DNA of 64,000 nt from Hyphomicrobium_A sp963728165 (lineage in GTDB: Bacteria; Pseudomonadota; Alphaproteobacteria; Rhizobiales; Hyphomicrobiaceae), in contig CAVSIY010000004.1 in NCBI GenBank assembly GCA_963728165.1, forward strand, positions 124,001-188,000, in the 5' to 3' direction. Position 1 is the first letter of the stretch, and each line of letters starts with the position of its first letter. The notes below the pieces were generated by a model. It searched no databases. It had not been told where the DNA came from and saw only the letters and a program-made list of their open reading frames with translations. A program made the position numbers and the translations under genes. Of the stretch, positions 40,358 to 50,298 are shown one piece after another.

Positions 40358-41087
40358 CCTTGCACGCGCCGAGCAAAAATTCCTCGTTGCCAGATCCCCC
40401 TCGCAAGGGGGACGGAATGACCCCGACGACGCGCCAACCACTTTGTGCGGCAAGCCAGGTCGAAACGTCTTCAACCGCGGCGTCTCTCGCGCTCGCGTCG
40501 CGGACGATACCACGCTTGCCGATACGCGCGCGACCGACCTCGAACTGCGGCTTGATGAGCGCCACGAGCCAGGCGCCCGGCATTGCCAGCGCCAGCGCGG
40601 CGGGAAGCGCCTTCAAGAGCGAGATGAAGCTCACGTCGGCGACGATCGCCGCGATCGCCTCGGGGATCGTCGCCCGCTCGAGCGAGCGCGCATCGCAGCC
40701 CTCGAGCGAGACGACGCGCGGATCATCCTTGAGGCGCGCGTGCAACTGCCCGTGGCCGACGTCGACCGCATAGACCTTCTCCGCGCCGCGTTTCAGCAGC
40801 ACTTGCGTGAACCCGCCGGTCGAGGCGCCGACGTCGAGCGCGACCCGGTGGCGCGGATCGAGCCCGAACGCATCGAGCGCCGCGGCGAGCTTGGCGCCCC
40901 CGCGCGAGACGGCATCGGCGCTGCCGGGCTCCAGCGTCAGCACCTCCTGCATGCCGACCTCCGCGCCGGCTTTGGTGCACACTTGCCGATCCACCAACAC
41001 CTTTCCATATTTGATCAAATCGCGCGCGCGCGACCGGGTCGGGGCAAGCCCGCGCTCGACAAGAACAACATCCAACCGCTTTCGCAT
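40350..41087 (-). CDS. tlyA: TlyA-family rRNA (cytidine-2'-O) methyltransferase/hemolysin-like
   Basis: 245 aa. N-terminal S4 RNA-binding domain (MRKRLDVVLVERGLAPTRSR, ARDLIKYGKVLVDRQVCTKA) followed by a FtsJ-like methyltransferase fold: ALDVGASTGGFTQVLLKRGA (motif I), AVDVGHGQLHARL and IVADVSFISLLKALPAALAL, LIKPQFEVGR. TlyA 2'-O-methylates 16S and 23S rRNA in actinobacteria; in proteobacteria the target is less clear. It lies between dxs and rlmD, the usual order, though a DUF4399 gene lies between it and dxs. Confidence 0.92.
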   Translation of the reverse strand: MRKRLDVVLVERGLAPTRSRARDLIKYGKVLVDRQVCTKAGAEVGMQEVLTLEPGSADAVSRGGAKLAAALDAFGLDPRHRVALDVGASTGGFTQVLLKRGAEKVYAVDVGHGQLHARLKDDPRVVSLEGCDARSLERATIPEAIAAIVADVSFISLLKALPAALALAMPGAWLVALIKPQFEVGRARIGKRGIVRDASARDAAVEDVSTWLAAQSGWRVVGVIPSPLRGGSGNEEFLLGACKDG

Positions 41088-41156
41088 GATTCGAATAGTA
41101 CGCTATCTTTGAGCCAGCACTCAAAAGCCGGTGCAAAACCCCTAAGGAGGCCCCCT

Positions 41157-41660
41157 ATGAGACATGCGCTTGCCGCCACCTTCCTCGTCCTCTTGCTCGC
41201 AGCCTGCGGGAACAACAGCTCAAAGTCGCCCGAGGCCAAGTTGGAGGGGGCGCCGAAACCCACCGCCGTCGCCGAGAAGAGCGCGCCGGCACCCGAGGCC
41301 AGCGATCGCACGCCCTCCCCGGCAGGCGCCAAGGTCATGATCCTCGAGCCCGCGGACGGGGCGACTGTCAAGAGCCCGGTGACGGTCAAATTCGGCGTGG
41401 AGGGCATGGAGGTGGTGCCGGCCGGCACCGACAAGCCCAACAGCGGACACCATCACCTCTTTATCGATTCAAAGCTCGAGGACGCCTCGGCGCCCGTCCC
41501 CTCGGACGCCACCCACATCCACTACGGCAAGGGACAGACGGAAGCGCAGGTCGAGCTCGCGCCCGGCAAGCATACGCTGCAGGACGTGTTCGCCGACAAG
41601 AACCACATCCCGCATAACCCGCCGGTCGTGTCGGACGTGGTGACAATCACGGTGGAGTAG
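41157..41660 (+). CDS. DUF4399 lipoprotein
   Basis: 167 aa, TAAGGAGG ideally spaced before ATG. Signal and lipobox LLLAACGNN, a Pro/Ala/Lys linker, then the DUF4399 domain: VMILEPADGATVKSPVTVKF, PNSGHHHLFID, THIHYGKGQTEAQVELAPGK, HTLQDVFADKNHIPHNPPVV. Several histidines suggest metal binding. Domain of unknown function seen in exported proteins. It interrupts the minus-strand dxs-tlyA-rlmD block on the opposite strand. Confidence 0.85.
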   Translation: MRHALAATFLVLLLAACGNNSSKSPEAKLEGAPKPTAVAEKSAPAPEASDRTPSPAGAKVMILEPADGATVKSPVTVKFGVEGMEVVPAGTDKPNSGHHHLFIDSKLEDASAPVPSDATHIHYGKGQTEAQVELAPGKHTLQDVFADKNHIPHNPPVVSDVVTITVE

Positions 41661-41666
41661 TAGGCT

Positions 41667-41696
41667 GCGGTGTCAGACCCAGAAGTCTGACACCGC
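41667..41696 (+). terminator. Hairpin after the DUF4399 gene
   Basis: Perfect 12-bp arms GCGGTGTCAGAC (41667-41678) and GTCTGACACCGC (41685-41696) with loop CCAGAA, seven bases after the stop codon and followed by ATTT. A strong terminator-like hairpin. The GGTGTCAGAC / GTCTGACACC core recurs at 46411-46439. Confidence 0.7.
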
Positions 41697-41747
41697 ATTT
41701 GCAGGTCAGACGCGGCTCGCCTCGCCCCGATGGTGTGTCACGCAGAT

Positions 41748-41764
41748 GCCATGCTTCGCATGGA
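41748..41764. repeat. Fragment of REP-like family
   Basis: CCATGCTTCGCATGGA, a small hairpin, is the exact reverse complement of a 16-base part of the composite element at 32878-33048. Confidence 0.45.
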
Positions 41765-41796
41765 CGGTCCAACCCTGTCGCAGCTGAGCCGAGATC

Positions 41797-42036
41797 ATGA
41801 CGCAAACGACATCCCAACGAGACGTAGTGCTCGTCTGGCTTCCGAAAGGAGCCAAGGCGACCGGTGACGACTTTGCCAAGGGCGACCCCTGGCCGGAGCT
41901 CGACGCCGCCATCATTCACGCGCGCGAGGCGGTGCGGAAGGACCAGCGGGTGCCGTGGATCCGTTGCGACAAGAAATTCGTGCTGTCTCCCGACGACATC
42001 ATCGCCGCTTACACCGACGTGAAGGGCAGAGACTGA
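41797..42036 (+). CDS. Small protein, unknown
   Basis: 79 aa: MTQTTSQRDVVLVWLPKGAK, DDFAKGDPWPELDAAIIHAR, EAVRKDQRVPWIRCDKKFVL, SPDDIIAAYTDVKGRD. No family recognised, no signal peptide or helix; composition is normal for a soluble protein. Opposite strand from dxs, ending 16 bp from its stop. Looks like a real gene from codon pattern, but without homologue evidence. Confidence 0.5.
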   Translation: MTQTTSQRDVVLVWLPKGAKATGDDFAKGDPWPELDAAIIHAREAVRKDQRVPWIRCDKKFVLSPDDIIAAYTDVKGRD

Positions 42037-42052
42037 CGCTCAAGGTGGGGCG

Positions 42053-44003
42053 TCAAGCGCGGCTCGCCTCGCTCAGGAGCGGCTCGCGGCCGAGCGCCCC
42101 GAGCACGGTCGTGACGATGCCGGGCGCCGACAGGCCGGCGAGCTCGTACATGCGCTCGGGCTTGTCCTGATCGATGAAGACGTCGGGCAGCACCAGCGTG
42201 CGCACCTTGAGGCCGCGGTCGAGCAAGCCACTGTCGGCGAGGAAGCGCAAAACGTGGCTGCCGAAGCCGCCGACCGAGCCCTCCTCCACCGTCACCAGCA
42301 CCTCGTGGTTCTGCGCTAATCTGCGGATCAAGTCCTCGTCCAGCGGCTTGGCAAAGCGCGCATCCGCCACCGTCGCCGACAGGCCGAAGGCGGCGAGCTG
42401 CTCGGCGGCCTTCAGGCATTCGGCCAAGCGCGTGCCGAGCGACAACAGCGCCACCGCCGTGCCTTCGCGCAGGATGCGGCCCCGGCCGATCTCGAGCGGG
42501 CGGCCCTCCTCGGGCAGATCGACGCCGAAGCCTTCGCCGCGCGGATAACGGACCGCACTCGGCCGGTCATCGATCGCAGCCGCGGTCGCCACCATGTGCT
42601 TCAGCTCGGCCTCGTCGGCGGCCGCCATGATGACGAAGCCCGGCAGGCAGCCGAGATAGGCGAAGTCGAAGGAGCCGGCGTGCGTCGGCCCGTCGGCGCC
42701 GACGAGCCCGGCCCGGTCGATGGCAAAGCGAACGGGCAGGCGCTGGATGGCGATGTCGTGCACCACCTGGTCGTAGGCGCGCTGCAGGAAGGTGGAGTAG
42801 ATGGCCGCGAACGGTTTCAAACCTTCCGAGGCGAGCCCGCCGGCGAAGGTCACCGCGTGCTGCTCGGCGATGCCGACGTCGAAGGTGCGCTCGGGGAACT
42901 CTCTTCCGAAGAGGTCGAGCCCGGTGCCGTCCGGCATCGCCGCGGTGATGGCGACGATCTTCTTGTCCTTCCTCGCCTCGGCAATCAGGCTCTCGGCAAA
43001 CACCCGGGTGTAGGTCGGCGCATTGGGCTTGGGCTTCACCTGCGCCCCGGTGACGACGTTGAACTTGGCGACGCCGTGGTACTTGTCGTCGGAGGCCTCA
43101 GCCGGGGCGTAGCCTTTGCCCTTCTTGGTGACGACGTGAACGAGGATCGGCCCTTGCTTGGCCTCGCGCACGTTCTTGAGGACCGGGAGCAAGTGGTCGA
43201 AGTTGTGCCCGTCGACGGGGCCGATGTAGTAGAAGCCCAGCTCCTCGAACCAGGCCCCGCCCTGCCACAGGTGGCGGGTGTACTCCTCGACGCGGGCAGC
43301 GCGCCGCTCCCAGCTCTTGGGCAGCTGACTGCGCCAGCTGCTTGGCGATGTCGCGCAAATAGAAATAGGTGCCGCTCGAGGTGATGCGCGCGAGGTAGGC
43401 GCTCAAGGCCCCCGTCGGCGGCGCGATCGACATGTCGTTGTCGTTCAAGACGACGATCAGGCGCTCATCGCGGGCGCCGGCATTGTTCATGGCCTCGTAC
43501 GCCATGCCGGCCGACATGGCGCCGTCGCCGATCACGCACACGACATTGTTGGTGCGCCCTTCCAGGTCGCGCGCCACCGCCATGCCGAGGCCGGCGGAGA
43601 TGGAGGTGGAGGAGTGGGCGGCGCCGAAGGCGTCGTACTCGCTCTCGGCGCGCTTGGTGAAGCCCGACAGCCCACCCGGCTGGCGCAGGGTGCGGATGCG
43701 GTCGCGGCGTCCGGTGAGGATCTTGTGCGGATAGGTCTGGTGGCTCACGTCCCAGATGAGGCGGTCGCGCGGGGTATCGAACAGATAGTGGAGGGCGACG
43801 GTCAGCTCGACGACGCCGAGGCCGGCGCCCAGGTGGCCGCCGGTCACCGAGACGGCGTCGATCGTCTCCTGGCGCAGCTCGGCGGCGAGCTGCGGCAGAT
43901 CCTGCTCGGAAAGTTTGCGCAGATCCTCCGGTGTCTTCACCCGATCGAGGAGGGGCGTCTTCGAGGGACTATCCACAGAACCATCCACCGGCAATTTCAG
44001 CAT
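42053..44003 (-). CDS. dxs: 1-deoxy-D-xylulose-5-phosphate synthase Dxs (frameshifted)
   Basis: First enzyme of the MEP isoprenoid pathway. The N-terminal frame (43098-44003) has VTGGHLGAGLGVVELTVALH and VVCVIGDGAMSAGMAYEAMN (thiamine diphosphate site); the C-terminal frame (42053-43192) has AEQHAVTFAGGLASEGLKPF and RYPRGEGFG. The frame changes near 43334 at CTGGCGCAG: dropping one G gives KQLRSQLPKSWERRA and a 649-aa protein, the normal Dxs length. Dxs is essential here unless a mevalonate route exists, so the break is more likely an error than a pseudogene. xseB is upstream, with two small genes between. Confidence 0.9.
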
Positions 44004-44130
44004 TTCGTTTATGTCACACTAGAGCCCTGCTGCAAGAGAGCTTAATCGCCGCGGCGGCGTCTGAATAGACGGACGCGGCCGCTAGGAGCCGCGCCCGCCC
44101 CTTGTTTCGGTTGCAAGGCCCCTTTGGCTC

Positions 44131-44310
44131 TTACCCCTTAAATATTTTGCTGAGCTCCTTGTCGAGGCTCTTCAAGTCTGAGTCGATGCACTTGATGAGG
44201 TCGCCCTTCGCAGAGCATTCGTTGGCGGCGCTTGCCGGTGTCGCCGCCATGGCGCCCATCAGCAGGCCTGCGGCCGCAAGCACGGACAAACTCTTCGCTA
44301 CGAATTTCAT
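44131..44310 (-). CDS. Small secreted protein (59 aa)
   Basis: Signal peptide MKFVAKSLSVLAAAGLLMGA then MAATPASA, mature AANECSAKGDLIKCIDSDLK and SLDKELSKIFKG with two Cys 11 apart that could form a disulfide. GGGGAG lies upstream of ATG 44310. No family recognised. It sits between dxs and a plus-strand gene. The mature part is 30 residues, amphipathic and charged, reminiscent of a small periplasmic or cell-surface peptide. Confidence 0.65.
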   Translation of the reverse strand: MKFVAKSLSVLAAAGLLMGAMAATPASAANECSAKGDLIKCIDSDLKSLDKELSKIFKG

Positions 44311-44441
44311 GGGTCACTCCCCTACTATCACTACGTCTCCCCAGTCGGCTGACGAACATCGCAGCCTCCCCCCGGGGACGGGCCCAGGATATCCGGCTTG
44401 CGTTGTACGTGCCAGAAATTCCAGCGCCCTCGCATGAGATG

Positions 44442-44959
44442 ATGCCAATGTCCCGCCGCACCGTCGTGGTGACCGACAAGATGCAAAAGGGCTACCGCTA
44501 CGCGCTGACAGCGCCGGTGGGGCGCTACTTCGATCCCGCGTTCACGCCCGAGCTGACGCCGGCCGAGATGCTCCGCCTCGGCGTCTTCGGCGGCAAGTAC
44601 ATGACGGATACAAAAGGGGAATTCCCCGCCAGCTGGTTCAGAAACGCCAAGCTTTCGCCCAAGGGCCGCGACCCATCTCTCAACTTCTTCGGGGTCGACG
44701 CGAGCCAGCCCTTATCGGAGTGGAGGCGGAAGGGCTGGATCCACCCGGACGACCCGCGCGGCTGGTTCCAGTGGTACTGCCGCTACTACATGGGCCGGCG
44801 CTTGGCCGAGGAGGACAAGCGCCAGATCAGAGCGCTGGAAGGCGATCCGCCGGCATGTCGCGCAGATTGAGCACAACTGCGCGCCGGGCGACATGACCTG
44901 CCGCCGGCGCCAGCGCCAGGCGCTTGCTGCACTGGGCCTACGACAGCAGAAAGATTTGA
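44442..44959 (+). CDS. Conserved hypothetical protein (two frameshifts)
   Basis: Begins MPMSRRTVVVTDKMQKGYRY, then ALTAPVGRYFDPAFTPELTP, MLRLGVFGGKYMTDTKGEFP, DASQPLSEWRRKGWIHPDDP and RGWFQWYCRYYMGRRLAEED, the pattern of a conserved protein of unknown function in bacteria and fungi. The first frame stops at 44870. Removing one base near 44830 reads RWKAIRRHVAQIEHNCAPGD; a second removal near 44925 gives QALLHWAYDSRKI and the stop at 44957. The corrected protein has 171 aa. Conserved Trp/Tyr suggest a binding pocket; function unknown. Confidence 0.7.
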
Positions 44960-45008
44960 GCGACAAACCCCTCATCCGGTCGCATCGCCTTTTGGGCGAT
45001 TGGCGGCC

Positions 45009-45068
45009 GACCTCTCCCGTCATGGCGGAGCACATGGCGTAGTCAGCATGAGGCAATCGGGAGAGGTC
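45009..45068. repeat. REP-like palindrome (copy 3)
   Basis: Perfect 11-bp arms GACCTCTCCCG (45009-45019) and CGGGAGAGGTC (45058-45068) around CATGGCGGAGCACATGGCG. Related to the elements at 12070-12145 and 32878-33048; located between a convergent gene pair (44442 gene and xseB). Confidence 0.65.
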
Positions 45069-45098
45069 GCAAGGCCAGGCATGAGCCGCGAGGGATAC

Positions 45099-45371
45099 CT
45101 ACCCCTGCGGGTCGAGCGGCTCGGTGCCTTTGGGCGTGCCGTCGGCGGCAAAGGTGAGCTTCTCGACCTTGGCCTCGGCCTGCTTCAACAGACGGTCGCA
45201 GTGCTCCTTCAGCACCTCGCCGCGCTCGTAGATGGCGATCAACTCCTCGAGCTCGACGTCGCCGCGCTCCAGCCGGCTGACGATCTGCTCCAATTCCTTC
45301 AACGCACGCTCAAAGCTCATGTCCTTGACGTCGGCGTGCTTGGCGCTGGTCTTGGCCATGGTCATGTCCAT
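45099..45371 (-). CDS. xseB: Exodeoxyribonuclease VII small subunit
   Basis: 90 aa. SFERALKELEQIVSRLERGD and VELEELIAIYERGEVLKEHC, DRLLKQAEAKVEKLTF are the XseB signatures. The small subunit assembles with XseA to degrade single-stranded DNA. ATGs at 45371, 45365 and 45359 compete; the longest is given. It lies between the HDAC-like gene and dxs, as expected for alphaproteobacteria. Confidence 0.9.
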   Translation of the reverse strand: MDMTMAKTSAKHADVKDMSFERALKELEQIVSRLERGDVELEELIAIYERGEVLKEHCDRLLKQAEAKVEKLTFAADGTPKGTEPLDPQG

Positions 45372-45394
45372 GCTGCGTCCCGAGGTTGTAGCGA

Positions 45395-46339
<945 letters not shown>

Positions 46340-46369
46340 GGGGCGTTTCTGGATTGTTGCGGCCGCCAT

Positions 46370-46439
46370 GTTAACGCGCCAGCCCAAAAGGGCCAGTGCC
46401 GGCGCGTTAACGGTGTCTGACCCTCTGGGTCTGACACCG
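46370..46439. repeat. Two adjacent inverted repeats (46370-46411, 46411-46439)
   Basis: First: perfect 11-bp arms GTTAACGCGCC (46370-46380) and GGCGCGTTAAC (46401-46411). Second: CGGTGTCTGACCC (46411-46423) with GGGTCTGACACCG (46427-46439), 12 of 13 pairs. The second repeats the core of the hairpin at 41667-41696. They fill the gap between the HDAC-like gene and the SDR gene and probably act as terminator or mRNA-processing signals. Confidence 0.6.
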
Positions 46440-46443
46440 GCCC

Positions 46444-47350
46444 TCACCGTTTCATCTTGGCGACCAGCTCCATGAGATCCGACATCTTCAACACTTCGAC
46501 GCCGGGCGGCGGCGGGCGGTCGGCGGGGACGAAAAAGTCCGGCGCCAGCGGCGTCCCCGGCACGACGCTGTATGTGCCGAAGTCGGTCACGCCCCCCGCC
46601 TCGTAAAGGAAGCTGTCGTCGATCAGGAAGTGCCCGGTGAAGCTCTTGGCCGGCTGCTGGAACACGAGATGGGCCGCGTCGGCGACGATGTCGGGGGTAC
46701 GGCTCATGCGCACGACGGCCTCGCCGCCCAGCACGTTGCGGATGGCCGCGGTGGCGACCGTCGTGCGCGGCCACAGCGCGTTGACGGCGATGTGATCGCC
46801 TTTGAGCTCCTCGGCGAGCCCCAGGACGCACAGGCTCATGGCGTACTTGGTGATCGAGTAGGCGACATGGCCGGCAAACCATTGCGGGTTCATATCGAGC
46901 GGCGGCGACAGCACGAGCACGTGCGGGTTCTCGGCCTTGCGCAAGTGCGGCAGGCAGGTCTTGGTGACGAGGAAGGTGCCGCGCGTGTTGACGCCGAGCA
47001 TCAGATCGAGGCGCTTCATCGTCGTGTCCTCGATCGCACTCAAGGACAAGGCGCTGGCGTTGTTGACGCAGATGTCGATGCCGCCGAAGGCCTCCACCGT
47101 CGCCGCGACCGCGCGCTCGAACCTCCTCCTCGATGCGGATGTCGCAAGCGAGCGCCAGCGCGCGCCCGCCCGCCGCCTCGATCTCGGCCGCTGCCGTCGC
47201 AACCGTGCCCTCGAGCTTGGGATTGGGCTCCTGCGTCTTGGCCACGACCGCGACGTTGGCGCCATCGCGCGCGGCGCGCTTGGCGATGGCGAGCCCGATG
47301 CCGCGGCTTGCCCCCGTCACCAACAGCGTCTTGCCTTTGAGGCTTTCCAT
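46444..47350 (-). CDS. SDR-family oxidoreductase, HSDL2-like (frameshifted)
   Basis: Rossmann start LLVTGASRGIGLAIAKRAA, NADP-binding segment, VNNASALSLS, and catalytic YSITKYAMSLCVLG (Tyr-x3-Lys). HSDL2-type extras follow: LAEELKGDHIAVNALWPRTT, AAIRNVLGGEAVVRMSRTPD. The frame shifts near 47122 at GAGGAGGAGG: dropping one G restores 301 aa and runs from EEEVRARGRG into ERAVAATVEAF. Predicted 3-oxoacyl/2-hydroxyacid-like reductase of unknown substrate. The gene downstream (47353) abuts it at 2 bp, same strand. Confidence 0.8.
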
Positions 47351-47352
47351 AC

Positions 47353-48882
47353 TCACCCCACCTTCGCTTCCGAGCCTGAGGTCAACCAACGCAGGAACCG
47401 GAACGGCAGCAGCGCGATGCCGAAGAGCTGCAGGATGAGCGAGACGAAGAGCGCGGGCAGCCCGGCGACCGGCAGGAATAGGAGAAGGAAGGCCGCAAAG
47501 CGCGCGGCCTGCGCGGCGCGGTAGCCGACGGGCGCGCGAGTACTCGGCGCGGCTCTCGCCGGCCAGATGCGCTCCCACCAGGCGCGCGCCACCGGCCACC
47601 CCAGGATGCCGGCGATGAGACCGACGAGATAGACGGCTTGGATGTACGACGGGAGCCAGGGGATGATGCGGCTGTCGAGCTCCTCCTGGCGCGCCTCGTC
47701 GCGCGCGTGCACCTCCACCGTGCTGGTGACGACGTTGCCGGTGATGTTGGAGGCCACCGTCGCCAGCCACTCGCCGACGACGCCGGTGATCGGCTCCGCC
47801 GCCGACCCTTCGGGCGCGGCGCGGATCGCCACGCGGCCGCTGCCCTCGCGGGAGACGTTGACGCGGAAGGCGCCGTGGCTCGAGCCCAGCGCGTCGAGGA
47901 AATCGCCGAACGTCGCCCGCTTCAAGGCATCGTCGAGCCCGTCGACGGCGATGCGCTGCCACAGCCAGTTGCGCCCGCCCGGCTGGCGCGGGACCGGCGC
48001 ATGCAGGATCACCAGATTGACGTCGGCCTCCGCGGCAGCGCGCATCACCTCGAGGATCTTGAGGCTCTGCTCGGACCCGCTTTCGGGACGGAAGTGGAGG
48101 AGGTTGTCCTCGACGCGGCCCGTGACGAGCACCGTCTGTCCGCGCACCGAGCGCAGGGCGCCGGCGAGCTCGGCGGGATCGATTCTGTCGACCAGCGCCG
48201 CCTTGGTGCCGGGCTCCAGCCGCGGCGACGACGACAGCGTCGCCGGGCCTCCGGGCTCGAGCGCCAGGGTGCGGATGCTGGAGCGGCTCAACGGGCGCTC
48301 GAGCTGGGTGACCGCCTCCTCGAAGAGGCCCGCGTCGTCGAGCGCGACGCGCAAGTGGGGGCGCACCTCGGCCAGAAGCGTTCCGCCGCGGTCGCTGGCG
48401 CGCACGAGCGGATAGCTGTCGCGGCCGACGACGACGTGCAGGGCGGCGCCCTCGGGCAGGTCTTTCAGCAGCGCGCGCTCGTCAAAGACGGTGTCCTCTG
48501 AGAGATAGAGCGCGAGCTTGGCGTCGCTGGGCGCATCGGGCAAAAGCGTCGGCACGGCGCGAGTGAGCTCGTCGGGCGTGCCGGCGGTGAACACGTCGCC
48601 CTCGCGGTTGACGAACTTCCAGTGCCCCTCGGGCGTGGCGTGTGCGGCCAGCACCGCGTCCTTGGTCGCCGCCGGCAGCGCCTTGATGTGGGCGGCCGCC
48701 CGATCGAGCCCGCTGATGCCGTAGCGCGCCGCGCGCGTGGCCGCGCTCCCACCGGCCTCGCCCGCCTCGCGGGCAAGGCTGGTAAGCCAGTTTGCCTGCG
48801 CAACCGGCGCCGCAGCGACGAGAAGGAGCGCCGCGCAGACCCCGCGTAGAAGCGCATGGTTGAATTCGAGGACCAATTGCAT
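47353..48882 (-). CDS. Large exported membrane-anchored protein, unknown
   Basis: 509 aa from ATG 48882. Signal-like N-terminus (LLRGVCAALLLVAAAPVAQA), a long periplasmic region with no recognised domain, and a C-terminal membrane portion with about three helices (IQAVYLVGLIAGILGWPVAR, AARFAAFLLLFLPVAGLPAL, FVSLILQLFGIALLPFRFLR). Central VDRIDPAELAGALRSVRGQT, VTGRVEDNLLHF. Ends 2 bp from the SDR start and is read with it. Function unknown. Confidence 0.65.
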   Translation of the reverse strand: MQLVLEFNHALLRGVCAALLLVAAAPVAQANWLTSLAREAGEAGGSAATRAARYGISGLDRAAAHIKALPAATKDAVLAAHATPEGHWKFVNREGDVFTAGTPDELTRAVPTLLPDAPSDAKLALYLSEDTVFDERALLKDLPEGAALHVVVGRDSYPLVRASDRGGTLLAEVRPHLRVALDDAGLFEEAVTQLERPLSRSSIRTLALEPGGPATLSSSPRLEPGTKAALVDRIDPAELAGALRSVRGQTVLVTGRVEDNLLHFRPESGSEQSLKILEVMRAAAEADVNLVILHAPVPRQPGGRNWLWQRIAVDGLDDALKRATFGDFLDALGSSHGAFRVNVSREGSGRVAIRAAPEGSAAEPITGVVGEWLATVASNITGNVVTSTVEVHARDEARQEELDSRIIPWLPSYIQAVYLVGLIAGILGWPVARAWWERIWPARAAPSTRAPVGYRAAQAARFAAFLLLFLPVAGLPALFVSLILQLFGIALLPFRFLRWLTSGSEAKVG

Positions 48883-48972
48883 GGATAAGAGCCTACACAC
48901 TGTTTGGACAGAATTCAGCCCGTGCGTCTAAGCGGGCGTGCAGAACCTGCAAGCGCAATCCGAAGGCGCAAG

Positions 48973-49929
48973 ATGGCCATCGTCAAGGCAAGCGAGAGTG
49001 CGATCCGCGCCGCAGCCGAGCTGTTGCGCGCCGGGCGCCTCGTCGCCTTCCCCACCGAGACGGTCTACGGGCTCGGCGGCGATGCCACCAACGGGCAGGC
49101 GGTGGCGGCGATCTTTGCCGCCAAGGGGCGCCCTTCCTTCAATCCGCTGATCGTCCACGTTGCGGATGTCACGCACGCCGCAGCACACGGGGTGCTCACT
49201 CCGCTCGGCAGACGCCTTGCCGATGCCTTCTGGCCCGGACCGCTGACGCTCGTTCTCGACCGGCAACCCGGCTCCAATCTGTCCGATCTGGTCACCGCCG
49301 GGCTCGACACGGTCGCCCTGCGCGTTCCCGATCACCCGGTTGCGCAGGCGCTGCTCGCAGAGACCAAACGCCCGCTCGCGGCACCCTCCGCCAACCGCGC
49401 AGGCGGCGTGAGCCCGACCCAGGCCGGGCACGTGGAGGCAGATCTCGACAGCGACGTCGCCCTCATCCTCGACGCAGGTCCGACCGCGCACGGCCTGGAG
49501 TCGACGGTGCTCGACGCACGCGGCGAGACCCCGGTGCTCTTGCGCCCCGGTGCCGTAACCGCCGAGACGATCGAGGCCGTGCTGGGGCTGCCGCTGGTGC
49601 GCCAGAGAATCGAGGCGGTGCGTCCCAGCGCACCCGGTCAGCTCGAAAGCCATTACGCCCCGCGTGCGCAAGTCCGGCTCGGCGCAAAGGACGTCAAACC
49701 CGGCGAAGCGCTGCTGGCGTTCGGACCCCACGCGCCGCAAACGCAGGGCCCCGCGATCAACTTGAGCCCGGCCGGCGATCTCATGGAGGCTGCGGCCAAT
49801 CTCTTTGCGGCGCTGCGCGCGCTCGACAAGACGGGCGCCGAGACGATCGCCGCCATGCCCATCCCGGAGGAGGGACTTGGCGAGGCCATCAACGACCGCT
49901 TGCGCCGCGCGGCGGCGCCGCGGGCGTAA
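48973..49929 (+). CDS. tsaC: L-threonylcarbamoyladenylate synthase (TsaC/Sua5)
   Basis: 318 aa. YrdC domain RLVAFPTETVYGLGGDATNG, KGRPSFNPLIVHVAD, WPGPLTLVLDRQPGSNL and the SANRAGGVSPTQAGHV motif; a Sua5-type C-terminal extension (GAVTAETIEAVLGLPLV, then SHYAPRAQVRLGAKDV). Makes threonylcarbamoyl-AMP for t6A37 of tRNA. Longer than E. coli TsaC (190 aa) because of the C-terminal domain. Could also be called sua5. Precedes a gap with a small ORF on the other strand. Confidence 0.92.
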   Translation: MAIVKASESAIRAAAELLRAGRLVAFPTETVYGLGGDATNGQAVAAIFAAKGRPSFNPLIVHVADVTHAAAHGVLTPLGRRLADAFWPGPLTLVLDRQPGSNLSDLVTAGLDTVALRVPDHPVAQALLAETKRPLAAPSANRAGGVSPTQAGHVEADLDSDVALILDAGPTAHGLESTVLDARGETPVLLRPGAVTAETIEAVLGLPLVRQRIEAVRPSAPGQLESHYAPRAQVRLGAKDVKPGEALLAFGPHAPQTQGPAINLSPAGDLMEAAANLFAALRALDKTGAETIAAMPIPEEGLGEAINDRLRRAAAPRA

Positions 49930-49953
49930 AGCTGAGGTCAAAGAGTCAGGGTC

Positions 49954-50136
49954 TCAGTCGGCGAGACCGACCATCGTCGGCTCGGCCTGCGCCGCCACGG
50001 GCAGGCCCTCGACCGGGCCGACGGCCGCGATGGCGGTTCTGGTCGGCACCATGCGGTCGGGCCAAATGGTCACGATGGCGTACGACGTGATCAGCGAAAG
50101 GGTGGCAAGCGCAAAGCTCGCGACCATCCTATGCAT
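49954..50136 (-). CDS. Small membrane/secreted protein, tentative
   Basis: 60 aa from ATG 50136: MHRMVASFALATLSLITSYA, IVTIWPDRMVPTRTAIAAVG, then a Pro/Ala-rich tail. A single hydrophobic helix near the N-terminus looks like a signal anchor or uncleaved signal. Ribosome site weak and no homologue known; the ORF could be chance. The rest of the 369-bp gap between tsaC and the FAD oxidase gene shows nothing. Confidence 0.4.
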   Translation of the reverse strand: MHRMVASFALATLSLITSYAIVTIWPDRMVPTRTAIAAVGPVEGLPVAAQAEPTMVGLAD

Positions 50137-50298
50137 CAAAGAAGCCCCCGCAGGCGTTCAAGATTAACCGGTCATTCCTAGAATGAGTCGGCGACGCCGG
50201 AAAATGCCCGCAGGAAGGATTTGACCTGCCCACGTGTTTTTCGGCAACAGTGCGCCGGGGATGTGCCCTGGAGCCGACCAACGAGAGAGTGACCCTGA

